NCBI GenBank assembly: GCA_014656015.1
Contig: BNBP01000050.1
Location: 1-51,068 of the forward strand
DNA length: 51,068 nt
Source: Streptomyces griseoaurantiacus
GTDB lineage: Bacteria > Actinomycetota > Actinomycetes > Streptomycetales > Streptomycetaceae
Reading direction: 5' to 3'
Made by a program: the position numbers and the translations under genes. Below are positions 1-7,967 of this stretch, one piece after another (position 1 is the stretch's first letter; the number at the start of each line of letters is the position of its first letter). Under the pieces are notes generated by a model. The model did not search any database. It was not told the origin of the DNA and saw nothing but the letters and a program-made list of their open reading frames with translations.

Positions 1-1
1 C

Positions 2-1051
2 GCCGCGGCCGCGGCCGCCGTCCAGGCCGCCTGGCAGTCCCTCCTGCCGCCCACCCGCCCGACCCCCACGCGCCTCGCCCTGCGGCGGCTCCTGGTCCGC
101 GCGGAGGTCGCGCTCGCCGCGCCCGCCGACACCGACCCCGACCGGCTGCGGACCTGGGCACTCGCCCTGCGCGGCAACGGACCCGTCCCCGAGGCCGAGG
201 GGCTTGGGGAGGCGGCCGAGGAACTCCTCGGCGCCGACATCGAGGCGAAGGCCGCACACGACGCCCCCGCGCGGCCGCTGCGCGAGGGACTGGGCCACCT
301 CGCCCCCCTCGCACTGCGCACGGCACTGGGCTGCGCCCTCGCCGGTGCCGCCGCGCTCGCGCTCGGCGTCGGGCGCCCGTACTGGGCCCTGGTCACCGCC
401 GCCTCCCTGTACCAGGTCAACCTCACGCTCACCTGGAGCCGCGCCGTCCAGCGGGTCGTCGGCAACGTCCTCGGCGTCCTGCTCTTCGCGGCGGTCGCCC
501 CGCTGGCCCACCTCGCCCCGGTGGTCCTCGTGCTGTGCTGCCTGGCCTTCAACTTCACCGCCGAGGCGTTCATCGGCCGCAACTACTGGCTCGGCACCGT
601 CTGCGTGACCCCGATGGCGCTGCTCGTCACCGAGTTCGCGCGGCTGCAGCACCCCGGCGAGCTGATGGCGGACCGGATGCTCGACACGCTGGTGGGCGCG
701 CTGGTCGGCTTCCTCGCGGCGGTCGCCGTCACCAACCGGCGGGCCGGCGACCGGGTCGAGAGGGCGCTCGGCACGGTCGAGCGCGCCCGGGAGCACGCGG
801 CGCGCACGGTGGCCGCCGAGCGCCCCGTGCCGGGCGCGCTGGAGTCCGCACGGCGCGCGCTGGCCGCAGCCGTCGTCGAGCTGCGCGCCGCCGCCGACGC
901 CGCGGCCGGCGAATGGTGGCAGCGCGCGCTGCCCGAGGAGCGGGTGCTCGAGGCCGAGCGCGCGGCACACCGTACGCTCGCCGCGACGGTGCGACGCCAG
1001 GTGTCGCACACATCGCGGACCCCGCACACCTCGGAGGACACACGGGCATGA
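2..1051 (+). CDS. FUSC family membrane transporter, C-terminal part
   Basis: This reading frame is open from the window edge, so the N-terminus is missing; 349 codons remain. The visible part fits the second half of a FUSC (fusaric acid resistance / aromatic acid exporter type) protein. A hydrophilic stretch is followed by several membrane segments at about residues 105-215, including the FUSC_2-like stretch GRPYWALVTAASLY, then TWSRAVQRVVGNVLGVLLF. One more segment (TLVGALVGFLAAVAV) precedes a long charged, probably helical cytoplasmic tail. The family exports aromatic or other organic acids across the inner membrane; the substrate here is not visible. The stop codon overlaps the start of the MarR regulator (ATGA), so the two are co-transcribed and probably form an exporter-regulator pair. 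Confidence 0.85.
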   Translation, partial: AAAAAAVQAAWQSLLPPTRPTPTRLALRRLLVRAEVALAAPADTDPDRLRTWALALRGNGPVPEAEGLGEAAEELLGADIEAKAAHDAPARPLREGLGHLAPLALRTALGCALAGAAALALGVGRPYWALVTAASLYQVNLTLTWSRAVQRVVGNVLGVLLFAAVAPLAHLAPVVLVLCCLAFNFTAEAFIGRNYWLGTVCVTPMALLVTEFARLQHPGELMADRMLDTLVGALVGFLAAVAVTNRRAGDRVERALGTVERAREHAARTVAAERPVPGALESARRALAAAVVELRAAADAAAGEWWQRALPEERVLEAERAAHRTLAATVRRQVSHTSRTPHTSEDTRA

Positions 1052-1662
1052 CGGCGGCGAGAACGACGGGCGCGGCACACACGGCGGACGGCGGGGAAGT
1101 CCCGGAGGACCGGACGGCCGCCGACTCCGGCCCCCCGCACGGCAGCGCCCGCGCCGCCGCGCACGACACGGTCGCCGCCGTCGTGCGGCAGTGGCGGACG
1201 GTACGGCCCGACATCGACACCCGCCCCATGGAGATCATCGGCCGCGTCAACCGCTGCGCCGCCCTCCTCCAGCAGGCGGAGGACGCCCCGCTGCGGCACG
1301 CGGGTCTCACCAAGCCCGAGTTCGACGTCCTCGGCACCCTGCGGCGCACCGACCACGAGCTGACCCCCGGCGAGCTGGCCCGGGAGACCTTCTCCTCGGG
1401 GGCCGCCGTCACCAAGCGGCTCAAACACCTGGGCGAGCGCGGTCTGGTCGAGCGGCGCGGGGACGACCGGGACCGCAGGGTCGCCCACGTCCGCCTCACC
1501 GACGCCGGACGCGAGCTGGTCGACTCCCTCCTGCCCGAACAGCTCGCCTACGAGAGCGCCGCCCTCTCCGGTCTCGACGAGGCACGGCAGGACGAACTCG
1601 CGGGCATCCTCGGCGAACTGCTGATCCAGCTCGAGGGCCGCCTCGGCGGCCCGCGCGGCTGA
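1048..1662 (+). CDS. MarR family transcriptional regulator
   Basis: The 204-residue product has a MarR winged helix at about residues 85-150: the HTH (LTPGELARETFSSGAAVTKR) is followed by the wing with the DDRDRR signature and then VRLTDAGREL. MarR proteins bind as dimers near their own promoter and are released by small phenolic or aromatic ligands. The ATG overlaps the FUSC stop codon and has GGAGG about 10 bases upstream, which supports this start. The first 60 residues are low-complexity and poorly conserved-looking; an in-frame ATG at residue 61 (MEIIGR) would give a more typical MarR length, so the true start is open. The likely role is control of the upstream exporter, inferred from the overlap. 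Confidence 0.88.
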   Translation: MTAARTTGAAHTADGGEVPEDRTAADSGPPHGSARAAAHDTVAAVVRQWRTVRPDIDTRPMEIIGRVNRCAALLQQAEDAPLRHAGLTKPEFDVLGTLRRTDHELTPGELARETFSSGAAVTKRLKHLGERGLVERRGDDRDRRVAHVRLTDAGRELVDSLLPEQLAYESAALSGLDEARQDELAGILGELLIQLEGRLGGPRG

Positions 1663-1701
1663 CCGCCCGCGGCCCCGCCGGGACCACGGCGCCGGATCGG
1701 T

Positions 1702-2094
1702 TCAGATGCCCGGCCGGTACCGCATCGGATGATCGGCCGGGACCTCCACCAGCACGATCCGGACGCCGTCCGGGTCCTCGATCCACATCTCGACGAGCCC
1801 CCAGGGCTCCCTCACCGGCGGCCGCAGGACCGCGACCCCCTTGGCCGCCAGCTCCTCGTGGGCGGCCGCGGCGTCCGGGACCTGGAGCCACAGCCGCACG
1901 GCGGGCGTGAGGGGGGTCTCGGAGCGGCCGGACACCTCCAGGTGGCCGCCGCCGAGGAAGTAGACGGTGCCGCGTTCGGGACCCGTGCCGAACTCGCGGT
2001 ACACCGGGAGCCCCAGCAGCTCGCCGTAGAACGTGCGGGAACGCTCGGGGTCCGTGGGCCGCAGCAGGACACGGCTGCTCAGTACATGCACCAT
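1702..2094 (-). CDS. VOC family (glyoxalase/bleomycin resistance-like) protein
   Basis: A 130-residue protein with the single-module VOC pattern: an N-terminal beta strand (VLSSRVLLRPTDPERSRTFY), the GELLGLPVYREFG turn, LWLQVPDAAAAHEELAAKGV, and the C-terminal WIEDPDGVRIVLVEVP strand that ends most glyoxalase-I-type domains. Such proteins are lyases, dioxygenases or ligand-binding resistance proteins; the substrate cannot be read from sequence. The ATG at 2094 was chosen because homologous sequence begins there; the frame extends further upstream without family resemblance. It is divergent from the GNAT gene with 79 bases between start codons. Confidence 0.85.
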   Translation of the reverse strand: MVHVLSSRVLLRPTDPERSRTFYGELLGLPVYREFGTGPERGTVYFLGGGHLEVSGRSETPLTPAVRLWLQVPDAAAAHEELAAKGVAVLRPPVREPWGLVEMWIEDPDGVRIVLVEVPADHPMRYRPGI

Positions 2095-2173
2095 GTCCGA
2101 GCAGCCTAGGACCTGTCGGACCCGGCGGTTAGTCTCTTCCCTGCCGTGCCGTGCGACAGATCGGAGCCACCCC

Positions 2174-2776
2174 ATGGAGACCGCCGCCACCGCCGCCTCC
2201 GCCTCCCCGCTGACCTACCGCGACGCCACCGACGCCGACGTCGAGGCGCTCGTCGTGCTCGTGGAGTCGGCGTACCGCGGCGAGGCCAGCCGGACGGGCT
2301 GGACGACGGAGGCGGACATCCTCGACGGGCAGCGGACCGACGCCGAGGGCGTGCTGGAGGTCATCGAGGCGCCCGACAGCCGGCTGCTCCTCGCGGAGCG
2401 GGAGGGTGTCCTCGTTGCCTGCTGCCACCTGGAGCACCGCGGGGAGAGCGCCTACTTCGGCATGTTCGCGGTCCGCCCGGGGCTGCAGGGCGGCGGCCTC
2501 GGCCGGGCGGTGCTGGCCGAGGCGGAGCGGGCGGCGCGGGAGAGCTGGGGAGTCACCGAGATGCAGATGACGGTGATCTCCGTGCGCGAGGACCTGATCG
2601 CCTGGTACGAGCGCCGCGGCTACCGCCGCACGGGCCGGACCAGTGCCTTCCCGTACGGCGACGAGCGCTTCGGCATACCGCTGCGGGACGACCTGCGCTT
2701 CGAGCTGCTGGTCAAGCCGCTGGGTGGGGACGCCTCCGAGGGGGCCGCCGAGGGCGTCCCGGCGGCGCGGCCGTAG
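2174..2776 (+). CDS. GNAT family N-acetyltransferase
   Basis: A 200-residue protein with a GNAT fold. The acetyl-CoA pyrophosphate-binding motif A is clear: the strand FGMFAVRPGLQGGGLGRAVL contains the Q/R-x-x-G-x-G/A type loop (LQGGGLGRA). It is followed by motif B (DLIAWYERRGYRRTGRT), whose tyrosine and WYERRGY segment are typical. The N-terminal YRDATDADVEALVVLV is also characteristic. The acceptor is unknown. The ATG was chosen because the upstream in-frame part overlaps the divergent VOC gene and shows no family resemblance. The product ends with a short Ala/Gly-rich tail. It converges on the glycerophosphodiesterase gene 19 bases away. Confidence 0.88.
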   Translation: METAATAASASPLTYRDATDADVEALVVLVESAYRGEASRTGWTTEADILDGQRTDAEGVLEVIEAPDSRLLLAEREGVLVACCHLEHRGESAYFGMFAVRPGLQGGGLGRAVLAEAERAARESWGVTEMQMTVISVREDLIAWYERRGYRRTGRTSAFPYGDERFGIPLRDDLRFELLVKPLGGDASEGAAEGVPAARP

Positions 2777-2795
2777 GACGGCGTCCGCGTGCCGG

Positions 2796-3479
2796 TCAGG
2801 CGGTGAACCGGCCGGTGCGCTTGATCTCGGGGTAGTCGGTCGTCGCGCCGTCCAGCTCCAGGGCGCGCACGAGACGCAGGTGGTCCTGGGTGTTCACCAC
2901 CCAGCCGATGATCCGCAGGTCGGCCTTGCGCGCGTGCTCCACGACCTCCAGGGTCAGCCTGCGGATGTTGAGCACGAGCGTCGTGGCGCCGACGGCCGTG
3001 GCGCGCTCCACCACGTCCAGGCCGTAGCGGCTGGCGACCAGCGCGGTGCGCACACCAGGGACCAGCCGGGCGATCTCGGCGAGCGCCTCGTCGTGGAAGG
3101 AGATCACCTCCACACGTGCCACCAGGTCCCGCCGGTGCATCACGTCGGCCAGCGCGCGGGCTGCGGCGACGTCCTTGATCTCGGCCTGGAGCGGAGACCG
3201 CACCGCGTCCAGCACCTCCTCGAAGGTCGGCACGCGCTCGCCCCGCCCGGCGTCGAGCGCCCGCAGCTCGGCGAGGGTCTTCTCGGCGATGGGTCCCGCA
3301 CCGTCCGTCGTCCGGTCCACCTCGGCGTCGTGCATGACGACGAGGGCTCCGTCCTTGCTCAGATGCAGATCCAGTTCGATCAGGTCGAGGCCCGCGCGCT
3401 CGGCGGCGACGAAGGACCGGAGGGTGTTCTCGGGCTCGATGCCCATGACTCCGCGGTGACCGATGGTGAGGAAGTTCAA
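2796..3479 (-). CDS. Glycerophosphodiester phosphodiesterase (GDPD)
   Basis: This enzyme hydrolyses glycerophosphodiesters to glycerol-3-phosphate and an alcohol. The GDPD signature is intact at the N-terminus: GHRGVMGIEPENTLRSF with the catalytic His-Arg, then the ELDLHLSKDGALVVMHD metal/acid segment (E-x-D and HD) and DRTTDGAG. The later EIK and TDYPEIK strands complete a TIM barrel of normal short length (about 227 residues). No signal peptide, so cytoplasmic. A TTG start at 3479 places the protein directly before the first barrel strand (NFLTIGHRG). An in-frame GTG at 3539 would add 20 non-conserved residues and neither start has a strong ribosome binding site, so the start is uncertain. 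Confidence 0.87.
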   Translation of the reverse strand: MNFLTIGHRGVMGIEPENTLRSFVAAERAGLDLIELDLHLSKDGALVVMHDAEVDRTTDGAGPIAEKTLAELRALDAGRGERVPTFEEVLDAVRSPLQAEIKDVAAARALADVMHRRDLVARVEVISFHDEALAEIARLVPGVRTALVASRYGLDVVERATAVGATTLVLNIRRLTLEVVEHARKADLRIIGWVVNTQDHLRLVRALELDGATTDYPEIKRTGRFTA

Positions 3480-3955
3480 GGTCCATCTCGCTTCCGTCGA
3501 CGGCGGCTCGGCTGCCGCGCACAGCGTCTTCGTACCCACGCGGCAGGGCGCAGCCTAACGGCCCGCACCCGCGGTGAACCCGGTCGGACACGGCGAAAGG
3601 GGAAGCACCTGGTCGTAGCGGGCCGTGAAGCACGCCCGACCGGCCTCACTCCCGGGTGGCCGCGTCCCCTCGCGGTCGCCGGGAGGCGCCCACGGTACCC
3701 GGGAACCCGCGGTGGCCGGATCCCGTCGTCCGGTCGACCTCCTGGGAGGAGGCGGGGCGAGGGGCCGCGCGGTTCCCTCACACGGCGGCCACATGTGCCG
3801 AAGTAGTCGTTTGAAAGACCGCAGACGGGAAAAACGACGGTTGAGGCGGGGGTTGCGCCGCACGATTTGCCGCGGGTGCCCTTGCTGGGAGAAACCGCCG
3901 GGGCTTACGGTGTCTCCACGGTTCGTGCCAAAGCTTCTCCCGTGAAGGATGGGTC
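3480..3955. other. Intergenic region upstream of the DUF6421 operon
   Basis: About 476 bases between the divergent GDPD and DUF6421 genes. Open frames here look like shadows with no recognisable domain. The right half is less GC-rich around 3795-3840 (GTCGTTTGAAAGACC, GGGAAAAACGACGG) and leads into a plausible promoter at 3882-3911, so the region is probably regulatory for both divergent genes. I found no riboswitch-like or tRNA-like structure. Confidence 0.5.
3882..3911 (+). promoter_or_regulatory. Candidate sigma70-type promoter of the DUF6421 operon
   Basis: TTGCTG (3882-3887) and TACGGT (3906-3911) are separated by 18 bases, a fair match to a vegetative Streptomyces promoter. Transcription would start near 3918, leaving a leader of about 38 bases that holds GAAGGA just before the ATG at 3956. 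This is motif recognition only. Confidence 0.45.
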
Positions 3956-5353
3956 ATGACGGAAATTCTTGTGCCAGTGGGTTCGGAGGGGGTAGTTCCT
4001 CCGCAGGACAAGGTGGTGGACCACCCTGCCTGGCCCGTGCTCAAGGATGCCGTGGAGCAGATCCGGCCATGGCAGTCCAAGGACGGGTCGATCGACTTCG
4101 AGGCCGAGGGCGCCCCCTCCCTCGCCGAGGCCCGCGCCGCCGTCCGTCGCGTCACCGAGGCCGTGCGCGAGCTGTCCCCCCTGCTCCCGCACGACACCGC
4201 GTACCACCGGGCGCTGGTGGAGGACCTCGACCGCTGGGCCGAGGGCGGTTTCGAGGTGCCCGACTTCCTCGACTCGCTGCTGGCCTTCCGCCCCGCCGCC
4301 GACCGCCGCGACGGCCTGCAGCACCTGGTCGTCTTCCCGATGTACACGCAGAACGGCAACCCGGACCGCAACCTGGAGGCGGTCGTGCTGCGCATGGTCT
4401 GGCCCGACTGGCTGGCCGAGCTGGAGCGCACCCGGTACGACAATCCGCTGTTCTGTGGCATCACCTTCGAGGACTTCACGGCCGGCTACGACACCAACTC
4501 GGCCGTCCTCTTCCCGGAGACGATCGCCGTGCGCGAGGCGCCGGAACGTTTCTCCTGGGGTGGCATCTTCTGCGACCGCGAGGCCGCCCGCTTCCGCCGC
4601 GTCACCGCCGCGGCCGTCGACCTGCTGGGCATGGAGCTGCCCGAGGACATCGCCGCCATGGTCCACGACCAGAAGCGCTGCGAGGAGGCGTTCGTCCTGT
4701 GGGACATGGTCCACGACCGCACCCACAGCCACGGCGACCTGCCCTTCGACCCGTTCATGATCAAGCAGCGCCAGCCCTTCTGGATGTACGGCCTGGAGGA
4801 GCTGCGCTGCGACCTCACCGCCTTCCGCGAGGCCGTGAAGCTGCAGGCCGACGGCGTCCCGCAGGCGCGCGACGTGCAGTACGCGGTGCTGTTCGACCGC
4901 ATGTTCCGCTTCCCGGTCACCGGCGCGCGGGTGCGCAACTACGACGGCCTCGGCGGCCAGCTCCTCTTCGCCTACCTGCACAAGCACGACGTCGTCCGCT
5001 GGACCGACAACAAGCTGTCCATCGACTGGGAGCGCGCCCCGCAGGTCACCAACGACCTGTGCGCCGAGATCGAGAAGCTCTACCGGGACGGCATAGACCG
5101 CCCCAAGCTCGTGCACTGGTTCGCCGGCTACGAGCTGGTCTCCACCTACCTCTCCCCGCACCCGGGTTCGAAGTGGGCGCGGGGCCCCGAGGCGCTGGAC
5201 CTGAGCCTGCCGCCGCGCAAGCTCGTCGACGACGTGCTGCCGGACGAGTTTCCGCTGAGCATGTTCTATGAGGCGCTGTCCAAGAAGCTGAAGAACGTGA
5301 TTGCCTCGACCAAGGGCATCACGGCGGACACCGCCGAGCGGATCGCCGCGTGA
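3956..5353 (+). CDS. DUF6421 family protein
   Basis: A 465-residue protein of an actinobacterial family without assigned function (recognised as DUF6421). It has no signal peptide or membrane segment. GAAGGA lies six bases before the ATG. Two segments stand out: residues 253-257 read HDRTH (in MVHDRTHSHGDLPFDPF), and residues 281-286 read EELRCD (in GLEELRCDLTAF). An HDxxH pair followed 24 residues later by EExxxD resembles the zinc site of HExxH metallopeptidases and the HELLGH/EECRAE pair of dipeptidyl-peptidase III, but with Asp in place of the usual first Glu; that function is inference. It is first gene of an operon with an SDR and an aldolase-type PLP enzyme. An overlapping GTG frame begins at its stop, and the SDR ATG follows 36 bases later. 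Confidence 0.85.
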   Translation: MTEILVPVGSEGVVPPQDKVVDHPAWPVLKDAVEQIRPWQSKDGSIDFEAEGAPSLAEARAAVRRVTEAVRELSPLLPHDTAYHRALVEDLDRWAEGGFEVPDFLDSLLAFRPAADRRDGLQHLVVFPMYTQNGNPDRNLEAVVLRMVWPDWLAELERTRYDNPLFCGITFEDFTAGYDTNSAVLFPETIAVREAPERFSWGGIFCDREAARFRRVTAAAVDLLGMELPEDIAAMVHDQKRCEEAFVLWDMVHDRTHSHGDLPFDPFMIKQRQPFWMYGLEELRCDLTAFREAVKLQADGVPQARDVQYAVLFDRMFRFPVTGARVRNYDGLGGQLLFAYLHKHDVVRWTDNKLSIDWERAPQVTNDLCAEIEKLYRDGIDRPKLVHWFAGYELVSTYLSPHPGSKWARGPEALDLSLPPRKLVDDVLPDEFPLSMFYEALSKKLKNVIASTKGITADTAERIAA

Positions 5354-5388
5354 GCGACCGCACCACCACTGCTCAGGAGGCGAAGATC

Positions 5389-6144
5389 ATGGGGAACGGG
5401 GCCAATGGAGCTCTCAGCGGTGCGGTGATCGCGGTGGCGGGCGCGGGCGGCGCCGCCGGCCGGGCGACACTGCTGCGACTGGCGGGCGCGGGCGCGACCG
5501 TCGTCGCCTCGGACAACGATCCCGAACGGCTCGCGGAGGCCGTCGACGCGGCGAGCTTCGCCAGCGGCGGCGCCACCGTCACCGGCGACACCGTCGACCT
5601 GCTCGACCTGCAGTCCACGCACGAGTGGGCCGCGCACATCGAGAAGGACTTCGGCCGGGTCGACGGACTCGTCCACCTCGTCGGCGGCTGGCGGGGCAGC
5701 GAGACCTTCACCAAGACCAGCCTCGACGACTGGGACTTCCTGGAGCTGCTGCTGGTGCGCACCGTCCAGCACACCTCCCTCGCCTTCCACGAGGCACTCC
5801 AGCGCAGCGACCGCGGCCGCTACGTCCTGATCAGCGCCGCCGGCGCCACCCGGCCCACCGCCGGCAACGCCGCCTACGCCGCCGCCAAGGCCGCCGCCGA
5901 GGCGTGGACGCTGGCCATGGCCGACTACTTCAGCAAGGCGGGGGGCCCGGACGGGCCGACCTCGGCGGCTGGAATCCTGGTGGTCAAGGCGTTGGTGCAC
6001 GAGGCCATGCGCGCCGACCGGCCCAACGCGAAGTTCGCGGGCTTCACGGACGTCGAGGACCTGGCCGAGGCCATCGCCGGCATCTGGCAGAAGTCCGCCG
6101 CCGAAGTGAACGGAAACCGTCTGTGGCTGACCGAGAAGCCGTGA
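5389..6144 (+). CDS. SDR family oxidoreductase
   Basis: A 251-residue short-chain dehydrogenase/reductase. The cofactor loop is AVAGAGGAAGRATL (GxxGxxG-like), followed by an acidic residue-containing strand end (VVASDNDPERL) that suggests NAD(H) preference. The usual NNAG is replaced by HLVGGW. The catalytic Ser (LISAAG) and the YAAAK motif (N-A-A-Y-A-A-A-K) are present, so the active site looks intact. I chose the ATG at 5389 because AGGAGG sits eight bases upstream; a GTG at 5350 overlapping the DUF6421 stop would add 13 residues. Its stop overlaps the next GTG start (GTGA), so translation of the SDR and PLP enzyme is coupled. The substrate is unknown. Confidence 0.88.
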   Translation: MGNGANGALSGAVIAVAGAGGAAGRATLLRLAGAGATVVASDNDPERLAEAVDAASFASGGATVTGDTVDLLDLQSTHEWAAHIEKDFGRVDGLVHLVGGWRGSETFTKTSLDDWDFLELLLVRTVQHTSLAFHEALQRSDRGRYVLISAAGATRPTAGNAAYAAAKAAAEAWTLAMADYFSKAGGPDGPTSAAGILVVKALVHEAMRADRPNAKFAGFTDVEDLAEAIAGIWQKSAAEVNGNRLWLTEKP

Positions 6145-7259
6145 TCCCTTCCCGGACCGATGCCGTACCCCCCGCCCGCGCCGATGCCGTGAACCCTCCG
6201 AGGACCGACGCGCGCCGCCGTCACGATCCGGAGGTGCGCGGCTTCGCCAGCGACAACTACGCCGGGGTTCACCCGGAGGTGCTCGCCGCGCTGGCCGTGG
6301 CCAACGGCGGGCACCAGGTGTCGTACGGCGAGGACGACTACACCGAGCACCTGCAACACGTGATCCGCGGCCATTTCGGTCCCACGGCCGAGGCCTTCCC
6401 GGTCTTCAACGGCACCGGCGCCAACGTGGTCGCCCTCCAGGCGGTCACCGACCGCTGGGGCGCGGTGATCTGCGCCGAGAGCGCGCACATCAACGTCGAC
6501 GAGGGCGGGGCACCCGAGCGGGTCGGCGGGCTGAAGCTGCTCACCGTGCCCACCCCGGACGGCAAGCTCACCCCCGAGCTGATCGACCGGCAGGCCTACG
6601 GCTGGGACGACGAGCACCGGGCGATGCCGCAGGTCGTCTCGCTGACCCAGAGCACCGAACTCGGCACGCTCTACACGCCCGAGGAGATCCGCGCGATCTG
6701 CGCGCACGCCCACGCCCGCGGCATGGTGGTCCACGTGGACGGCTCCCGCCTGGCGAACGCCGCCGCCTCGCTGGACGTCCCCATGCGGACGTTCACCAAC
6801 GCCGTCGGCGTCGACCTGCTCTCGCTCGGCGGGACGAAGAACGGCGCGCTGTTCGGCGAGGCGGTCGTCGTCATCAACCGGGACGCCGTGCGCCACATGA
6901 AGCACCTGCGCAAGCTGTCGATGCAGCTCGCCTCCAAGATGCGCTTCATATCGGTGCAGTTGGAGGCGCTGCTCGCGAAGGACCTGTGGCTGCGCAACGC
7001 CCGGCACTCCAACGAGATGGCCCAGCGCCTCGCCGAGGGCGTCCGCGCGGTGCACGGGGTGGAGATCCTTCATCCCGTGCAGGCCAACGCGGTCTTCGCG
7101 CGGCTCCCGCACGAGGTGACCGAGCGGTTGCAGCAGCGCTTCCGGTTCTACTTCTGGGACGAGTCGGCCGGTGACGTGCGCTGGATGTGCTCCTTCGACA
7201 CCACGGCGGACGACGTCGACGCGTTCGTCGCCGCGGTGAAGGAGGAGATGGCACGGTAG
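6141..7259 (+). CDS. Low-specificity L-threonine aldolase / beta-eliminating lyase family
   Basis: A 372-residue fold-type I PLP enzyme. It shows FASDNYAGVHPEVL and VSYGEDDYT near the N-terminus, NGTGANVVAL for the PLP phosphate, HVDGSRLANA (D200-x-x-R203) and the Schiff-base lysine in LSLGGTKNGALFGE (K233). These are the landmarks of threonine aldolases, which split threonine or allo-threonine into glycine and acetaldehyde; related enzymes are beta-eliminating lyases. The GTG start overlaps the SDR stop, giving an operon DUF6421-SDR-PLP enzyme. The first 25 residues are a Pro/Arg/Ala-rich extension. Because of the operon partners, the natural substrate may not be threonine. Confidence 0.87.
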   Translation: MIPSRTDAVPPARADAVNPPRTDARRRHDPEVRGFASDNYAGVHPEVLAALAVANGGHQVSYGEDDYTEHLQHVIRGHFGPTAEAFPVFNGTGANVVALQAVTDRWGAVICAESAHINVDEGGAPERVGGLKLLTVPTPDGKLTPELIDRQAYGWDDEHRAMPQVVSLTQSTELGTLYTPEEIRAICAHAHARGMVVHVDGSRLANAAASLDVPMRTFTNAVGVDLLSLGGTKNGALFGEAVVVINRDAVRHMKHLRKLSMQLASKMRFISVQLEALLAKDLWLRNARHSNEMAQRLAEGVRAVHGVEILHPVQANAVFARLPHEVTERLQQRFRFYFWDESAGDVRWMCSFDTTADDVDAFVAAVKEEMAR

Positions 7260-7307
7260 CCACCACCTCGAATATTCTGCATAGGTATGCGGTCACTCGT
7301 AAAGTCA

Positions 7308-7337
7308 TTGACTCGGGAGTGATCGCTTTCCTATGCT
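7308..7337 (+). promoter_or_regulatory. Candidate promoter giving a leaderless mRNA
   Basis: TTGACT (7308-7313) and TATGCT (7332-7337) are 18 bases apart, a strong match to the vegetative consensus in an AT-richer pocket. The ATG of the following gene is at 7346, only eight bases after the -10 box, so transcription would start at or next to the A of the ATG. No Shine-Dalgarno sequence precedes this ATG, which agrees with a leaderless transcript. Confidence 0.55.
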
Positions 7338-7345
7338 CCCGGGGC

Positions 7346-7936
7346 ATGCAGCTCATCCAGGAAAACCCCGATCTCTCCGCGTATCTCGCCGCCGACGAGG
7401 TCATCGACCATGACCACCCGCAGGTGCGGCGGACGGCGGCGCGACTCGCGGGGGAGGTGGCGGACTCGTATGCCTATGCGCAGGCCGCCTACGAGTTCGT
7501 ACGCGACACCATTCGCCACTCGGCGGACTCCGGGGACCCGCGCGTCACCTGGCGCGCCTCCGACGTCCTGGAACGGCGCACCGGCATCTGCTACGCCAAG
7601 GCACACGCCCTGGCCGCGCTGCTGCGCGCGGAGGACATCCCGACCGCGCTGTGCTACCAGCGTCTCGTCTCCGAGGGGGGCGGACACGCCGTGCACGGGC
7701 TGGTCGCGGTCCGCTTCCACGGTGCCTGGCACCGGCAGGACCCGCGCGGCAACAAGCCCGGAGTGGACGCCCGGTTCTCACTGGACGGCGAGCGGCTCGC
7801 CTGGGTCCCGGACCCCTCGGCCGGCGAGGAGGACCATCCCCTGCTGTACGCGGCACCGCACCCGGCGGTCCTGGCCGCGCTGCGCGGCGCCCCCGACCGG
7901 GCCCGGCTGTGGCGGAGCCTGCCCGACGCCCTCTGA
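7346..7936 (+). CDS. Transglutaminase-like domain protein
   Basis: A 196-residue cytoplasmic protein with a bacterial transglutaminase-like (papain-fold) core. The cysteine lies in RTGICYAKAHALAALLRA (C82), the histidine in HGLVAVRFHGAW (H117) and the aspartate in HRQDPRGN (D132), giving the Cys-His-Asp triad in the expected order. Such domains act as proteases, transamidases or peptide N-glycanase-like enzymes; here no partner domain reveals the target. The ATG is supported by the adjacent promoter and the start of homologous sequence (MQLIQENPDLSAYL). It lies downstream of the DUF6421 operon but has its own promoter. It converges on the PlsC gene 31 bases away. Confidence 0.85.
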   Translation: MQLIQENPDLSAYLAADEVIDHDHPQVRRTAARLAGEVADSYAYAQAAYEFVRDTIRHSADSGDPRVTWRASDVLERRTGICYAKAHALAALLRAEDIPTALCYQRLVSEGGGHAVHGLVAVRFHGAWHRQDPRGNKPGVDARFSLDGERLAWVPDPSAGEEDHPLLYAAPHPAVLAALRGAPDRARLWRSLPDAL

Positions 7937-7967
7937 GGGGCGCGGGCGGCGTGGAACCCTCGGTCGC

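Noticed and set aside
5350..5388. GTG start overlapping the DUF6421 stop for the SDR
   Set aside because: The ATG at 5389 has AGGAGG at ideal spacing and begins just before the SDR cofactor strand, so the 13-residue extension is less likely, though not excluded.
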